DNA from: Flavobacterium sp. LHD-85
GTDB taxonomy: Bacteria; Bacteroidota; Bacteroidia; Flavobacteriales; Flavobacteriaceae
Direction: 5' to 3'
NCBI RefSeq assembly: GCF_030929595.1
Contig: NZ_JAVFVR010000001.1
Coordinates: 310,001-374,000 of the forward strand
DNA length: 64,000 bases
The notes beneath the pieces are model-generated. The model was given only the letters and a program-made list of their open reading frames with translations. It made no database searches and was not told the origin of the DNA. Made by a program: the position numbers and the translations under genes. Positions 26,760 through 35,601 of this stretch are shown piece by piece; within the stretch, counting starts at the first letter, position 1; each line of letters starts with the position of its first letter.

Positions 26760-27401
26760 ATGCATTTTATATCTCAAGAATTAGAAGATTATATCGAACA
26801 GCATTCTGAAAAAGAACCAGAATTGTTGGCAAAACTCAACAAAGAAACGTATCAAAAAATACTTTTACCTAGAATGCTTAGCGGCCACTTTCAAGGCCGT
26901 GTGTTAAGCATGCTTTCAAAATTGATTCGCCCAGTTAATATTCTTGAAATCGGAACTTACACTGGTTATGCCGCTTTGTGTTTGTGCGAAGGAATGCAAG
27001 AAAACGGGCAGTTGCACACCATCGATATCAAAGAAGAATTAATTGATTTTCAACGAAAATATTTTGATATGTCTCCTTGGGGAAAACAAATTTTTCAGCA
27101 TTTAGGCGAAGCTGTAAATATTATTCCAGATTTAGACTTAAAATTTGATTTAGTTTTTATTGATGCTGATAAAGAAAACTATTTGAATTACTGGGAAATG
27201 ATTGTACCTAAAATGAATAAAGGAGGCATCATTTTATCGGATAATGTTTTATGGAGCGGAAAAATCCTAGAACAAGTTCATCCAAATGATGTCAGCACAA
27301 AAGTACTTTTAGAATACAATCAGCTTTTAAAAGACGATCCTAGAGTAGAAACAGTTTTATTGCCAATTCGTGATGGATTAACGGTTTCAAGGGTATTATA
27401 A
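26760..27401 (+). CDS. Class I SAM-dependent O-methyltransferase
   Basis: 213 residues of the catechol O-methyltransferase-like family (PF01596 type): SAM motif ILEIGTYTGY (61-70), the acidic KFDLVFIDADKENY segment that binds metal and substrate in this family, and GGIILSDNVLWSGKI. Cytoplasmic. The natural substrate is unknown. Two overlapping-in-register -7 boxes TATTTTTG precede it at 26719-26726 and 26727-26734, without a clear -33 element. Confidence 0.9.
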   Translation: MHFISQELEDYIEQHSEKEPELLAKLNKETYQKILLPRMLSGHFQGRVLSMLSKLIRPVNILEIGTYTGYAALCLCEGMQENGQLHTIDIKEELIDFQRKYFDMSPWGKQIFQHLGEAVNIIPDLDLKFDLVFIDADKENYLNYWEMIVPKMNKGGIILSDNVLWSGKILEQVHPNDVSTKVLLEYNQLLKDDPRVETVLLPIRDGLTVSRVL

Positions 27402-27404
27402 GCT

Positions 27405-27670
27405 TTAGCTTCTAAGATGCTGAGCCGCTAAGGTTCAAAGTTTTTTAAACTAAAAATCTATTGAATTGCCTCAAGCTTTAGCTGGAGGAACATAATTTAA
27501 GATTAAGGGCTTTAGCCAAATTAAGTAATCCTTAATTTGGCTAAAGCCTTTTTATTTACTCATAAAAAAAAACCTCCAGCTAAAGCTGGAGGCAATTCAA
27601 TTATATGATTTTCAAAATCCTAAAGAAAAAACCTTAGAACCTCAGTTCCTTAGCAACTTAGAACCTTTCT
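27405..27670. repeat. Nested inverted repeat, copy 1 (CCTCCAGCTAAAGCTGGAGG family)
   Basis: Between convergent genes. Inner arms GGCTTTAGCCAAATTAAG (27509-) and TTAATTTGGCTAAAGCC (to 27548) pair; outside them TTGAATTGCC...AGCTTTAGCTGGAGG (27461-27488) pairs with CCTCCAGCTAAAGC...GGCAATTCAA (27573-27600) with one mismatch; beyond that a weaker outer pair rich in CTAAG and GGTT continues to 27405 and 27670. Each arm is itself a near-palindrome around GCTTTAGC or GCTAAAGC. A second copy of the core lies at 54708-54837. Confidence 0.85.
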
Positions 27671-27678
27671 AAAAAAAT

Positions 27679-28242
27679 CTATCCTGGAAAATACTGTGGT
27701 TTTAGCTTTCTATAAACTAAATAAAGTAAAAATCCGAAAAGTGCTCCAAAGAAATATCCAGCAAGGATATCACCTGGGAAATGCAATCCTAAATAAATTC
27801 GGCTGTAGGCAAAAACTAAAGGCCATAAGAATAAAAGTCCGAAATATTTGAAATAGCGTTTTAAAATCAAAAATAAGAATGTTGCAACCGCCATAGTATT
27901 GGCCGCATGTCCAGAGAAAAAACTATATGATTTTCTAACCTGAACCACTCTAATAATTGAGTTTACTTCAGGATCATTACAAGGACGCAAACGCTGGAAA
28001 GTGTGTTTGAATAAGTTGCAGGTTTGATCTGTAAAGGCAATCAAAACAGCTATAAAAAGCAATAAATACAGTGTTTGTTTTCCTCCTATTTTTTTATAAA
28101 TAAGATAGAATAGAAATAAGAAAAATGGCGTCCAATACAATTGATTTGTGATGATAAGCCATAATTTATCGTATGTTTCAGAACCTAATCCGTTAAGAAA
28201 TATTAAAAGATCTTTATCTAATTCCTGTATTTTTTCAAGCAT
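27679..28242 (-). CDS. PAP2-family membrane phosphatase
   Basis: 187-residue, multi-pass membrane protein with the three PAP2 motifs: K79-x6-R86-P87, S110-G-H112 (FSGHAANT), and S147-R148-x5-H154-x3-D158. These make a lipid phosphate phosphatase that acts at the periplasmic face. Candidate substrates are undecaprenyl diphosphate, phosphatidylglycerophosphate or lipid A 1-phosphate; sequence alone does not decide. Its ATG overlaps the TatA stop by one base, so the two are co-transcribed. Confidence 0.92.
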   Translation of the reverse strand: MLEKIQELDKDLLIFLNGLGSETYDKLWLIITNQLYWTPFFLFLFYLIYKKIGGKQTLYLLLFIAVLIAFTDQTCNLFKHTFQRLRPCNDPEVNSIIRVVQVRKSYSFFSGHAANTMAVATFLFLILKRYFKYFGLLFLWPLVFAYSRIYLGLHFPGDILAGYFFGALFGFLLYLVYRKLKPQYFPG

Positions 28243-28589
28243 TACATTTGGCGTTTAATAGGTCCAGAAAGAGTATCAATATCTTCTTTTACTTTTTCAA
28301 TTTCATTTGCAGTATCTCCTAAAAGATTTCCTGTATCTCCAAGTAAATTCGATTTTGCATTAGTAATTTCTGCATTGATATTTCCAGTAATATCATTCAG
28401 AGATTTTGAATCAAGACCATTAGCCTCTGCTCCTTTCTGAATTTCGCTTTTAATATCATTAGTTGCATTTTTTAATTGAGCCATAGCTTTTCCCATTGTA
28501 CGCGCGATTTCCGGCACTTTATCTGAACCAAAAAGCATTAGCACTATAAACAGTATAAAAACTAATTCTCCTCCTCCTATACCAAACAT
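28242..28589 (-). CDS. tatA: Sec-independent translocase component TatA
   Basis: 115 residues: N-terminal membrane helix (about 6-20), the FG hinge in LFGSDKVPEIAR, then an amphipathic helix and a polar tail with a repeated GDTGNLLGDTANE segment. TatA oligomers form the passage for folded proteins with twin-Arg signals, working with TatC, which is not in this window. The family is shared with TatB; the short length and FGxxKxPE motif favour TatA. It heads the tatA-PAP2 pair. Confidence 0.88.
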   Translation of the reverse strand: MFGIGGGELVFILFIVLMLFGSDKVPEIARTMGKAMAQLKNATNDIKSEIQKGAEANGLDSKSLNDITGNINAEITNAKSNLLGDTGNLLGDTANEIEKVKEDIDTLSGPIKRQM

Positions 28590-28685
28590 AACTTTTAATT
28601 TTGTAGTCGCAAAGATATTAAATTTTGCAGCTTAGAGTTTTAAAATTAACTTAAAAAGTCCTTGAAAATTCATTTAATTAAAATA

Positions 28686-28725
28686 AAAAAGCTCATCACG
28701 CTTTTATAAACCTGATGAGCTTTTT
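28686..28725 (-). terminator. Terminator after the M1 peptidase gene
   Basis: AAAAAGCTCATCA (28686-28698) pairs perfectly with TGATGAGCTTTTT (28713-28725). Both strands end in T-runs; the minus strand terminates the peptidase operon. Confidence 0.9.
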
Positions 28726-28742
28726 ATAGATTTTTAACTTAT

Positions 28743-30986
28743 TTAGTCAAATTTCGACTTCGTTTCTACTTTTGGCCAAGAGTTATTGCTTACATCAATG
28801 TCTGCCGTTAGCAATTGCGGGTCAACTTGAATACTCTTAATTGCTTTTGTTGTAGCATAAACTTTCCTAGCCGTTTCATTACTTTTTCTCCAAATTTGAG
28901 CTGGGTATTTGTAATTGTCTTTAGAACCATCTTCATAAGTAATTTCAACTAAAATAGGCATAATCATTCCGCCTGGTTTATTGAATTCTACTTCGTAGAA
29001 ATACTTAGGAGATTTGATACTAGCTTTTTCTTCAGCAGTAAAAGTCTGATCTACGTAATCTGCCAAAGGTTTGAAATCTTGTACCTTTAAAGCTTTTTTC
29101 TTAGAATCACTTACTTCTGCATTATCTCCAGAAACTAAGTAAACAAAAGGCCCTTTTTCAAAACCAAAACGTCCTTTTCTAATTTTTACATCTTTAATAT
29201 CTGCAGTTGGAGTATCTGAAACATAATATTGTTTTACATCTTTAATTCCGATATCTACAAAATCTGTTGAGTAAAACCAACCTCTCCAGAACCAATCCAA
29301 ATCTACTGCTGAAGCATCTTCCATTGTTCTAAAGAAATCTTCTGGGGTTGGGTGCTTAAACTTCCATCTGTTTGCATATGTTCTGAATGCGTGATCAAAT
29401 AATTCTCTTCCCATAACTACTTCTCTCAAAATATTAAGACCTGTAGCTGGTTTTCCGTAAGCATTATTTCCAAATTGGTGGATTGTTTCAGAGTTAGACA
29501 TAATAGGCTCTAAAAACTTTTGGTCGCCGCTCATGTAAGGAACAATATTTTTTGCAGGTCCTCTTCTTGAAGGGAAATTAGAATCTAATTCCTGTTCAGC
29601 CAAATATTCTAAAAATGAGTTTAAACCTTCATCCATCCAAGTCCATTGACGCTCATCTGAGTTTACAATCATCGGGAAGAAAGTGTGTCCAACTTCATGG
29701 ATAATAACGCCTATCATTCCGTTTTTAATTTCTTTGCTAGTTACACCATTTTCGTCAGGACGACCATAGTTCCAACAAATCATTGGATATTCCATACCTT
29801 GATCTTCTGCAGAAACTGAAACTGCTTTTGGATAAGGATAATCAAAAGTATGAGAAGAATAGCTTTTTAATGTATGAGCCACAACCATTGTAGAAGTTTC
29901 TCCCCAAAGCGGGTTTGCTTCTTTTGGATAAACAGATTCTGCCATAACAATTCTGTTTCCAATTTTTACAGCCATTGCATCGTAAATAAATTTTCTAGAA
30001 GAGGCAATTCCAAAATCACGAACATTTTTAGCACTAAATTTCCACGTTTTTTTCTTTTCAGAAAAACCTTTTTCAGCTGCTTCTGCTTCTGCTTGCGTTA
30101 CAATTACAACTGGTTTGTCAAATGATTTTTGTGCTTGTTCGTATCTTTTTACCTGTTCAGCTGTAAATACTTCGCTTCTGTTCATTAATTCTCCAGTTGC
30201 ATCAATTACGTGATCTGCAGGAACTGTAATGTTTACATCAAAGTTTCCGAAAGGAAGAGCAAACTCTCCGCTTCCCCAAAACTGCATGTTCTGCCATCCT
30301 TCAACATCATTGTAAACTGCCATTCTTGGGTAGAATTGTGCAATTACATATAATTTATTACCGTCTTTCTCGAATAATTCATATCCAGAACGACCGCCTT
30401 CTTTTCTGTAGTTATTGATATTGTACCACCATTTTATTGAGAAAGAAATTTTTTCTCCAGGTTTTAAAGGCGAAGTCAGATTAATACGCATCATGGTTTC
30501 GTTGATCGTATAAGACATTGCACTTCCTTTAGCATCTTTAACTTGTTCAATATTAAAACCGCGCTCTAAATCTTTTTTCAAGTATTTCGAAGAAAAACCA
30601 TCAAGAGGCAAAACCTGACTGATTTTATCGCTTTCTGCCAATGAAGTCTGTGTATTTGCCTTTGCCTGATTCTGATCTAATTGAATCCATAAATACTCCA
30701 AACTATCTGGCGAGTTATTTGTATAGGTAATGGTTTCAGATCCGCTTAATTTTGAATTTTTATCATCCAACTCAACATCAATTTTGTAATCTGCTTGCTG
30801 TTGGTAATAAGCCGGTCCAGGAGCCCCAGAAGCTGTACGAAACATGTTTGGCGTTGCCAGCAAATCATACATTTGGCTAAACTTGTTTGTATCGTACTTT
30901 CCTTGTTGTTTAGTAGGTGTGGTTGTTGCTTTATCCTGCGCTACTAACATTGCAGGAAAAAGTAATAATAATGAAAGTTTTTTCAT
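28743..30986 (-). CDS. M1-family zinc metallopeptidase
   Basis: 747 residues with a signal peptide ending near VAQD, so periplasmic or cell surface. The gluzincin motif HEVGH (430-434) and the third ligand E453 in WMDEGLNSF give a complete zinc site, and QGMEYPM (396-402) is the substrate-gating segment equivalent to GAMEN. A beta-sandwich N-terminal domain (about 60-270) precedes the catalytic domain. No C-terminal T9SS sorting domain is visible. It follows the DUF6702 gene by 66 bp and ends the cluster that starts at 33780. Confidence 0.92.
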   Translation of the reverse strand: MKKLSLLLLFPAMLVAQDKATTTPTKQQGKYDTNKFSQMYDLLATPNMFRTASGAPGPAYYQQQADYKIDVELDDKNSKLSGSETITYTNNSPDSLEYLWIQLDQNQAKANTQTSLAESDKISQVLPLDGFSSKYLKKDLERGFNIEQVKDAKGSAMSYTINETMMRINLTSPLKPGEKISFSIKWWYNINNYRKEGGRSGYELFEKDGNKLYVIAQFYPRMAVYNDVEGWQNMQFWGSGEFALPFGNFDVNITVPADHVIDATGELMNRSEVFTAEQVKRYEQAQKSFDKPVVIVTQAEAEAAEKGFSEKKKTWKFSAKNVRDFGIASSRKFIYDAMAVKIGNRIVMAESVYPKEANPLWGETSTMVVAHTLKSYSSHTFDYPYPKAVSVSAEDQGMEYPMICWNYGRPDENGVTSKEIKNGMIGVIIHEVGHTFFPMIVNSDERQWTWMDEGLNSFLEYLAEQELDSNFPSRRGPAKNIVPYMSGDQKFLEPIMSNSETIHQFGNNAYGKPATGLNILREVVMGRELFDHAFRTYANRWKFKHPTPEDFFRTMEDASAVDLDWFWRGWFYSTDFVDIGIKDVKQYYVSDTPTADIKDVKIRKGRFGFEKGPFVYLVSGDNAEVSDSKKKALKVQDFKPLADYVDQTFTAEEKASIKSPKYFYEVEFNKPGGMIMPILVEITYEDGSKDNYKYPAQIWRKSNETARKVYATTKAIKSIQVDPQLLTADIDVSNNSWPKVETKSKFD

Positions 30987-31052
30987 AAATTTTTAATGGT
31001 AATTTCTTTAGGCTGTGAAAATAGTAATTAAAATATTAATTTTATCAACGCA

Positions 31053-31559
31053 TTAATATTTTAACAATTCCTTCCTTGAAGATTCTGTAAAAAGAACACT
31101 TCTTTTTGTATCAAATGCTGAAATATGTGTAATGTTTTGCTGTTCTGAATTCCAATCGACCAACACAGTGTTTGAAATTTCAAGCGTTTTGAACTTATCA
31201 ATATCCTTAATTCTGGAATAACAGACCAAAACATCATCTGCTTCGACTTCTTTAGATAAAAAAGTTATCGCTTTTGACTGCCCATTTACTTTAATCAGAA
31301 AGTGTTCTGATAAATATTTTTTTAATAATTCAACATCTGCGGAAGTCTCTTTGCTTGTACCAACAAATGTCTTTTTGTGATACTTTTTCTCCATTGCATT
31401 ATTCAAATCATCAATAAAAATGCGGGAAGTAATTTGCAGCATTTTCTTTTCTGCCGCATAATTTACCTGAAAAACGCCAACATAAAATTTATGAAATGCA
31501 AATGCAGAAGACAATACAAACAAAACTCCCAGCAAAGGGAAAACTAACTTTTTTTTCAT
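31053..31559 (-). CDS. DUF6702-family secreted protein
   Basis: 168 residues with an N-terminal signal or anchor helix (VFPLLGVLFVLSSAFAFHKFY). The conserved pattern HKFYVGVFQVNYAAEKKMLQITSRIFIDDL is shared with small proteins always found beside M1 peptidases in flavobacteria, now grouped as DUF6702; this is recall, not a search. Start overlaps the stop of the next upstream gene by 4 bp. Function unknown; a role with the adjacent peptidase is inferred from linkage. Confidence 0.75.
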   Translation of the reverse strand: MKKKLVFPLLGVLFVLSSAFAFHKFYVGVFQVNYAAEKKMLQITSRIFIDDLNNAMEKKYHKKTFVGTSKETSADVELLKKYLSEHFLIKVNGQSKAITFLSKEVEADDVLVCYSRIKDIDKFKTLEISNTVLVDWNSEQQNITHISAFDTKRSVLFTESSRKELLKY

Positions 31560-32311
31560 TTTTGATTAGCCTCGGCTTTCTTAAACTCTTTATTCTTATT
31601 GATCATGAAATCCATTAACTGAAATTTTTGATCTGGATCTACTAAGTCTTTAGAATGCGGATCGTTTGAGCAATACATCAAGAAAAGCTCTACTTCGTCA
31701 TCTTTAAGATTAAGTGTTTTAGAATAAAAATCTTTTGTGAAATTATCTTTAGCATATTCTACAAAAGCAATATCTGTAATTTCTTCTTCTCTAACTTCGT
31801 CTTTTTTACTTAAAAGTTTTTTGACGTCCTTAAAGATTCGAACAAAATCAGTCCCATATTTTATAGTCTGATCAGAAAGCATGGCATTATTTTTTGCAGT
31901 AGACTGATTATCGTCTTCAAACTGCATATCGACATATTTCTGCGAACCGCCTTGCAGCGCTTTTACCTTTAATTCTTTATGAACAACAACTTCTTTAAGC
32001 TGATTATTAACCAAGTCCAGCTTTATTTTCAAAAGAATCTCATCACAATCTTTTTCTGTTAAAACAACTTTTTTTGATTGAAATGTCAGACCAGAGAATA
32101 GCAAAGTGTCTTTGGGTTGCGCAACAATATCAAATAAACCGCCAGAACCAATAAATGTTCTAGTATTAGCATTAATATTCATTACATAACCACTTTCTAT
32201 GGCTAAAAAATCATTGATAACCTGACCGTGTAATGGCTTCCTAAAACCGTTTTGCCCTAATACAAATTGACAAAATAAGCATACAACGAGTACTCCTAAT
32301 TTATTTTTCAT
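31556..32311 (-). CDS. CarboxypepD_reg-like domain protein (third of three)
   Basis: 251 residues, signal peptide to about LGQN. Residues 28-110 follow the carboxypeptidase regulatory-like beta-sandwich seen at the N-terminus of SusC-type receptors (GQVINDFLAIESGYVMNINA, FSGLTFQSKKVVL) and finish with NQLKEVVVHKE, the usual end before a TonB plug. No plug or barrel follows; instead a charged helical C-terminal half. It overlaps its neighbours by 11 and 4 bp. More divergent than the other two of the set. Confidence 0.75.
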   Translation of the reverse strand: MKNKLGVLVVCLFCQFVLGQNGFRKPLHGQVINDFLAIESGYVMNINANTRTFIGSGGLFDIVAQPKDTLLFSGLTFQSKKVVLTEKDCDEILLKIKLDLVNNQLKEVVVHKELKVKALQGGSQKYVDMQFEDDNQSTAKNNAMLSDQTIKYGTDFVRIFKDVKKLLSKKDEVREEEITDIAFVEYAKDNFTKDFYSKTLNLKDDEVELFLMYCSNDPHSKDLVDPDQKFQLMDFMINKNKEFKKAEANQK

Positions 32312-33032
32312 TTTCGAGAATTGTTAGATATTTTCTTGCTAGATCTGTGATTAAAAACATACTCATTGTTTTGTTTTTCGTATTCAAAGATAGAGCAAAT
32401 TCAGTATCATCTACACAAAATAATTGAAATCCTTTTATATCATCTACCGGAATTTTCAATCTATCTGTATAATAATTCTCTTCAAAAAGATACTCAAGTT
32501 TTCTAAAAAGCATTTCTTTTTTCTCGACATTCACTTCTTTTTTCAGCATCGCAGTTCGTCCCGAAATCGCATTTAACAACTTATCTACAGAAGTCGAATT
32601 TGCCGTATAAACCTTTCGCTCAGCAGGTGTGTATTTTTTTTGTCCGTACGGGATAATCCCCAAATTTTCTGCAGTTATATTTGCATTTTCATTCACCACC
32701 ACTTCTTTCAACTCTACTTCTTTAGCAGTCATTTTTACAACCAAAGAATTGACAGCCATATCTTCTGAAGTAATTCTATGCTTAACAGGATCTAAATTTA
32801 CCGCAGAAAAAACCAAAACATCTCCCTCTCGTACAGTAATCGAGAAATTACCATCAGAATCCGAAACTGTTGCAACTTGAGTAGCATTATTTATAATATT
32901 CACCCCTTCGACAGGAGTAGATTGCTCCTGCACCTTCCCTATTAATAGCTTAATATCACTTTTTTGCCCAAAACTTATTTGAACCAAAAGAAAAACAACA
33001 ATCGATATAACTCTACTTATTTTCACCAGCAA
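32301..33032 (-). CDS. CarboxypepD_reg-like domain protein (second of three)
   Basis: 243 residues with signal peptide (ending near SFGQ), a CarboxypepD_reg-like domain (about 28-110, GKVQEQSTPVEGVNI...LVFSAVNLDP) ending LKEVVVNEN, then a C-terminal half shared with the upstream paralogue: GQKKYTPAERK, SGRTAMLKKEVNVEKKE and RLKIPVDDIKGF. No receptor barrel is present. Overlaps of 20 bp upstream and 11 bp downstream indicate one transcript. The role is unknown; outer membrane or periplasmic location is expected. Confidence 0.78.
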   Translation of the reverse strand: MLVKISRVISIVVFLLVQISFGQKSDIKLLIGKVQEQSTPVEGVNIINNATQVATVSDSDGNFSITVREGDVLVFSAVNLDPVKHRITSEDMAVNSLVVKMTAKEVELKEVVVNENANITAENLGIIPYGQKKYTPAERKVYTANSTSVDKLLNAISGRTAMLKKEVNVEKKEMLFRKLEYLFEENYYTDRLKIPVDDIKGFQLFCVDDTEFALSLNTKNKTMSMFLITDLARKYLTILENEK

Positions 33033-33780
33033 TCATTTCTTTATACTTTACAGCCAACTCTCCAAGCAAAAACTCCGTAGAAGTTTTATTTTTAGAATTC
33101 AAAATCACAGTAAATTTCTCATTCTCTACAGCATAATATTCAAAACCTTTAACATAATCAGCCGGGATTTTTAATCTTTCAACAAAATGCTCCAGACTAA
33201 ACATATTTTCTAAAAGCCTCATAAAAAATTCCTTTTTTTCTACAGCAACTTCTTTTTTAAGCATAGCCGTTCTCCCTGAAAAAAAATTCAGCAATGGATC
33301 TGCAGAAATAGATCCTCCAGCCATTGTCCCTCCATTTGCAGTTGCATTTAGCGCAGTTGCAGTTTGCAACTTACGTTCTGCCGCAGTATATTTTTTCTGC
33401 CCCATAGGAATTACTCCTAAACTTTCGGCATTAATATTATCATATCGCTTTACCACAACCTCCTGCAATTGATACATAATCATAGTAAGATTGACAGAAA
33501 AATTGAGATTTGAAAAATCTTCCTGTTTCAATAAAACTCTTTTTTCTTTAAAACTTATAGAAGAGAAAACCAGAACATCATCTGCTTTTGCAGAAATAGA
33601 AAAAGACCCTGAAGCATTGGTCGTTACAGTTTCTTCTGTTTGTGCATTGATTACATAAATCCCTTCTAAATCTGAAGTATTTGAAATCACTTTACCGTTA
33701 AAAACAGAGCGATCTTGGCTTTGTGACCAGCAAACTTGCCCTGCTGCAATAATTAAAAAACAAGTAATTTTTTGAAACAA
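33013..33780 (-). CDS. CarboxypepD_reg-like domain protein (first of three)
   Basis: 255 residues, signal peptide to about CWSQ, then the same domain pair as the next gene: CarboxypepD_reg-like sandwich (about 28-110) ending LQEVVVKRYDN, and a C-terminal half with GQKKYTAAERK, SGRTAMLKKEVAVEKKE and RLKIPADYVKGF. It carries a small Gly-rich insert (ATANGGTMAGGS) absent from the paralogue. It is the first gene of the overlapping run leading to the M1 peptidase. Confidence 0.78.
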   Translation of the reverse strand: MFQKITCFLIIAAGQVCWSQSQDRSVFNGKVISNTSDLEGIYVINAQTEETVTTNASGSFSISAKADDVLVFSSISFKEKRVLLKQEDFSNLNFSVNLTMIMYQLQEVVVKRYDNINAESLGVIPMGQKKYTAAERKLQTATALNATANGGTMAGGSISADPLLNFFSGRTAMLKKEVAVEKKEFFMRLLENMFSLEHFVERLKIPADYVKGFEYYAVENEKFTVILNSKNKTSTEFLLGELAVKYKEMIAGENK

Positions 33781-33944
33781 AATAAAATAATTTAAAAATA
33801 TTCTTAAAACGGTAAAAATATCCTAAGTCATTCCAAATTTAATATTAATGACTTGGTAAAAATTTGTTAATTAAAACAGGAAAGGCTAAAACAAAAGCAG
33901 AGTTTTTTAATATCTTTAACAAACAAAATTTGAGTTTAAAAATC

Positions 33945-34652
33945 ATGAAAAGTATTATTATTGCAAGCACTTCTACATTACACGGAGGCAACTACTTAGA
34001 ATATATTTTACCTACTTTAAAAACGCATTTTAAAAACTGTAAAACAATCTTATTTATTCCGTATGCACGCCCTAGCGGAATTTCGCATGAGGAGTATACC
34101 AAAAAAGCTGCAGAGGCTTTTAAGACAATTAATATAAACGTTAAAGGAATTCATGAATTTGAAAATCCGCAAGATGCTGTAAAAAATGCAGAAGGAATTT
34201 TTACTGGCGGAGGCAACACTTTTTTACTGGTTACTCAGCTTTATAAAAACAATATTATGCAGTTACTTTCTGAAACCGTAAAAAACGGCACTCCTTATCT
34301 TGGATCAAGTGCAGGAAGTAATATCTGCGGTTTATCAATGCAGACCACAAATGATATGCCTATTATCTACCCTCCAAGCTTTCAGACTTTAGGATTAATT
34401 CCTTTCAACTTAAATCCGCATTATTTAGATGCCGATCTACAATCTAAACATATGGGAGAAACGCGCGAAACGAGAATCAAAGAATTTCATGCATTCAACA
34501 CAATTCCAGTTTTAGGTTTGAGAGAAGGAAGCTGGCTAGAAGTTAAAGGAGAAAAAATCACCTTAAAGGGAGATCTACCTGCTCGTTTGTTTCAACAAAA
34601 TCAAGAAGCTCTAGAATTAGAAACAGAAAGTGATTTAAGCGATTTGAAATAA
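33945..34652 (+). CDS. pepE: Dipeptidase E (alpha-aspartyl dipeptidase), peptidase family S51
   Basis: Hydrolyses Asp-X dipeptides. The nucleophile elbow GSSAGSN (Ser122 counted from this start) and TGGGNTF are family S51 hallmarks, and NPHYLD supplies the His. An in-frame TTG at 33864 would add 27 residues with no family counterpart, so the ATG at 33945, giving MKSIIIASTS and 235 residues, is chosen; E. coli PepE has 229. Cytoplasmic. An ACCATATAAG repeat element begins 7 bp after the stop. Confidence 0.9.
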   Translation: MKSIIIASTSTLHGGNYLEYILPTLKTHFKNCKTILFIPYARPSGISHEEYTKKAAEAFKTININVKGIHEFENPQDAVKNAEGIFTGGGNTFLLVTQLYKNNIMQLLSETVKNGTPYLGSSAGSNICGLSMQTTNDMPIIYPPSFQTLGLIPFNLNPHYLDADLQSKHMGETRETRIKEFHAFNTIPVLGLREGSWLEVKGEKITLKGDLPARLFQQNQEALELETESDLSDLK

Positions 34653-34658
34653 TTTTTA

Positions 34659-34734
34659 AACCATATAAGTGATATAAGTTCATTTTAAAAGTTCAATAAA
34701 AAACTTTTATTTTTCTTATACCACTTATACGGTT
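34659..34734. repeat. ACCATATAAG inverted repeat, copy 1
   Basis: AACCATATAAGTGATATAAG (34659-34678) is matched on the other strand by the sequence at 34715-34734 with two differences. Each arm is a direct repeat of ATATAAGT. The left arm starts 7 bp after the pepE stop codon. Related arms lie at 39925-40153 and 43727. Confidence 0.85.
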
Positions 34735-34753
34735 CAAAAAAAACACAAAAACA

Positions 34754-34784
34754 AAAAAGCCTCAAACAATGTTTGAGGCTTTTG
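34754..34784 (-). terminator. Terminator after the tRNA-Gly pair
   Basis: AGCCTCAAAC (34759-34768) pairs with GTTTGAGGCT (34771-34780). On the minus strand it runs into TTTTTTGTTTTTG just downstream of the tRNA 3' end. Confidence 0.9.
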
Positions 34785-34787
34785 AAG

Positions 34788-34860
<73 letters not shown>

Positions 34861-34954
34861 ATTAATCGGGTGCAAACTTAAAAAATTTAATTTTTAAAAC
34901 AAAATAAAAATCAAAAAATTTATTTTCACATAAGTAAAACGTGTTTACTTTTAG

Positions 34955-35027
<73 letters not shown>

Positions 35028-35037
35028 ATTGGTTGTG

Positions 35038-35069
35038 CAAATATAGAAAGAAAGTTCAGTTCAAAACAA
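35038..35069 (-). promoter_or_regulatory. Promoter of the tRNA-Gly pair
   Basis: On the minus strand a TTG (complement of 35067-35069) is followed after 21 bp by TATATTTG (complement of 35038-35045), fitting the Flavobacterium TTG-N17-23-TAnnTTTG consensus. Start of transcription would fall just before the mature tRNA 5' end. Confidence 0.75.
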
Positions 35070-35162
35070 GCTTTTGGGCAAAAAAAATCAATAAAAATCA
35101 ACATTTTTTTATAACTTATTTAAAATTAAAAAGTTATAAAAGCAATATTTTTTCAAAAAATC

Positions 35163-35600
35163 ATGATTACAATTAAAGAAATTCCATCAAAAGAAACTTA
35201 TGCCGTTCGTCAACCTGTTTTAAGAAAAGGAAAACCCATAGAAAGTTGCGTCTTTGAAGGCGACGATTTAGAATCCACCCATCATTTCGGCCTATTTGAA
35301 GGTGAAAATTTAACAGGAATTATTTCGTTATTTGAAAAAATCAATCCTATATTTGCCGCTCAAAATCAAGCGCAAATTCGCGGGATGGCAGTTTTAGAAA
35401 CCCACCAGAAAAAGGGGTTTGGAGAGGCTTTGGTAAAACATTGCGAAACTTATTGCAATGAAAACCAAGTAGATTTGATTTGGTTCAACGCCAGAACTGC
35501 CGCTGTCGGATTTTATCAAAAAATGAACTATCAGCCACTAGGTGAAGCATTTGAGATTAAAGATGTCGGCGAACATTATTTGATGTTTAAAAAATTATAA
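35163..35600 (+). CDS. GNAT-family N-acetyltransferase
   Basis: 145 residues with the acetyl-CoA binding segment IRGMAVLETHQKKGFGEAL (motif A, QxxGxG form) and the C-terminal IWFNARTAAVGFYQKMNYQPLG, as in small GNAT enzymes. The acceptor cannot be predicted. The next gene, a lipoprotein L,D-transpeptidase, begins one base after its stop codon, so they share a transcript, but no functional link is evident. Confidence 0.88.
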   Translation: MITIKEIPSKETYAVRQPVLRKGKPIESCVFEGDDLESTHHFGLFEGENLTGIISLFEKINPIFAAQNQAQIRGMAVLETHQKKGFGEALVKHCETYCNENQVDLIWFNARTAAVGFYQKMNYQPLGEAFEIKDVGEHYLMFKKL

Positions 35601-35601
35601 A

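Noticed and set aside
33864..33944. TTG-initiated 27-residue extension of PepE
   Set aside because: Family length and N-terminus fit the ATG at 33945; the extension has no counterpart.
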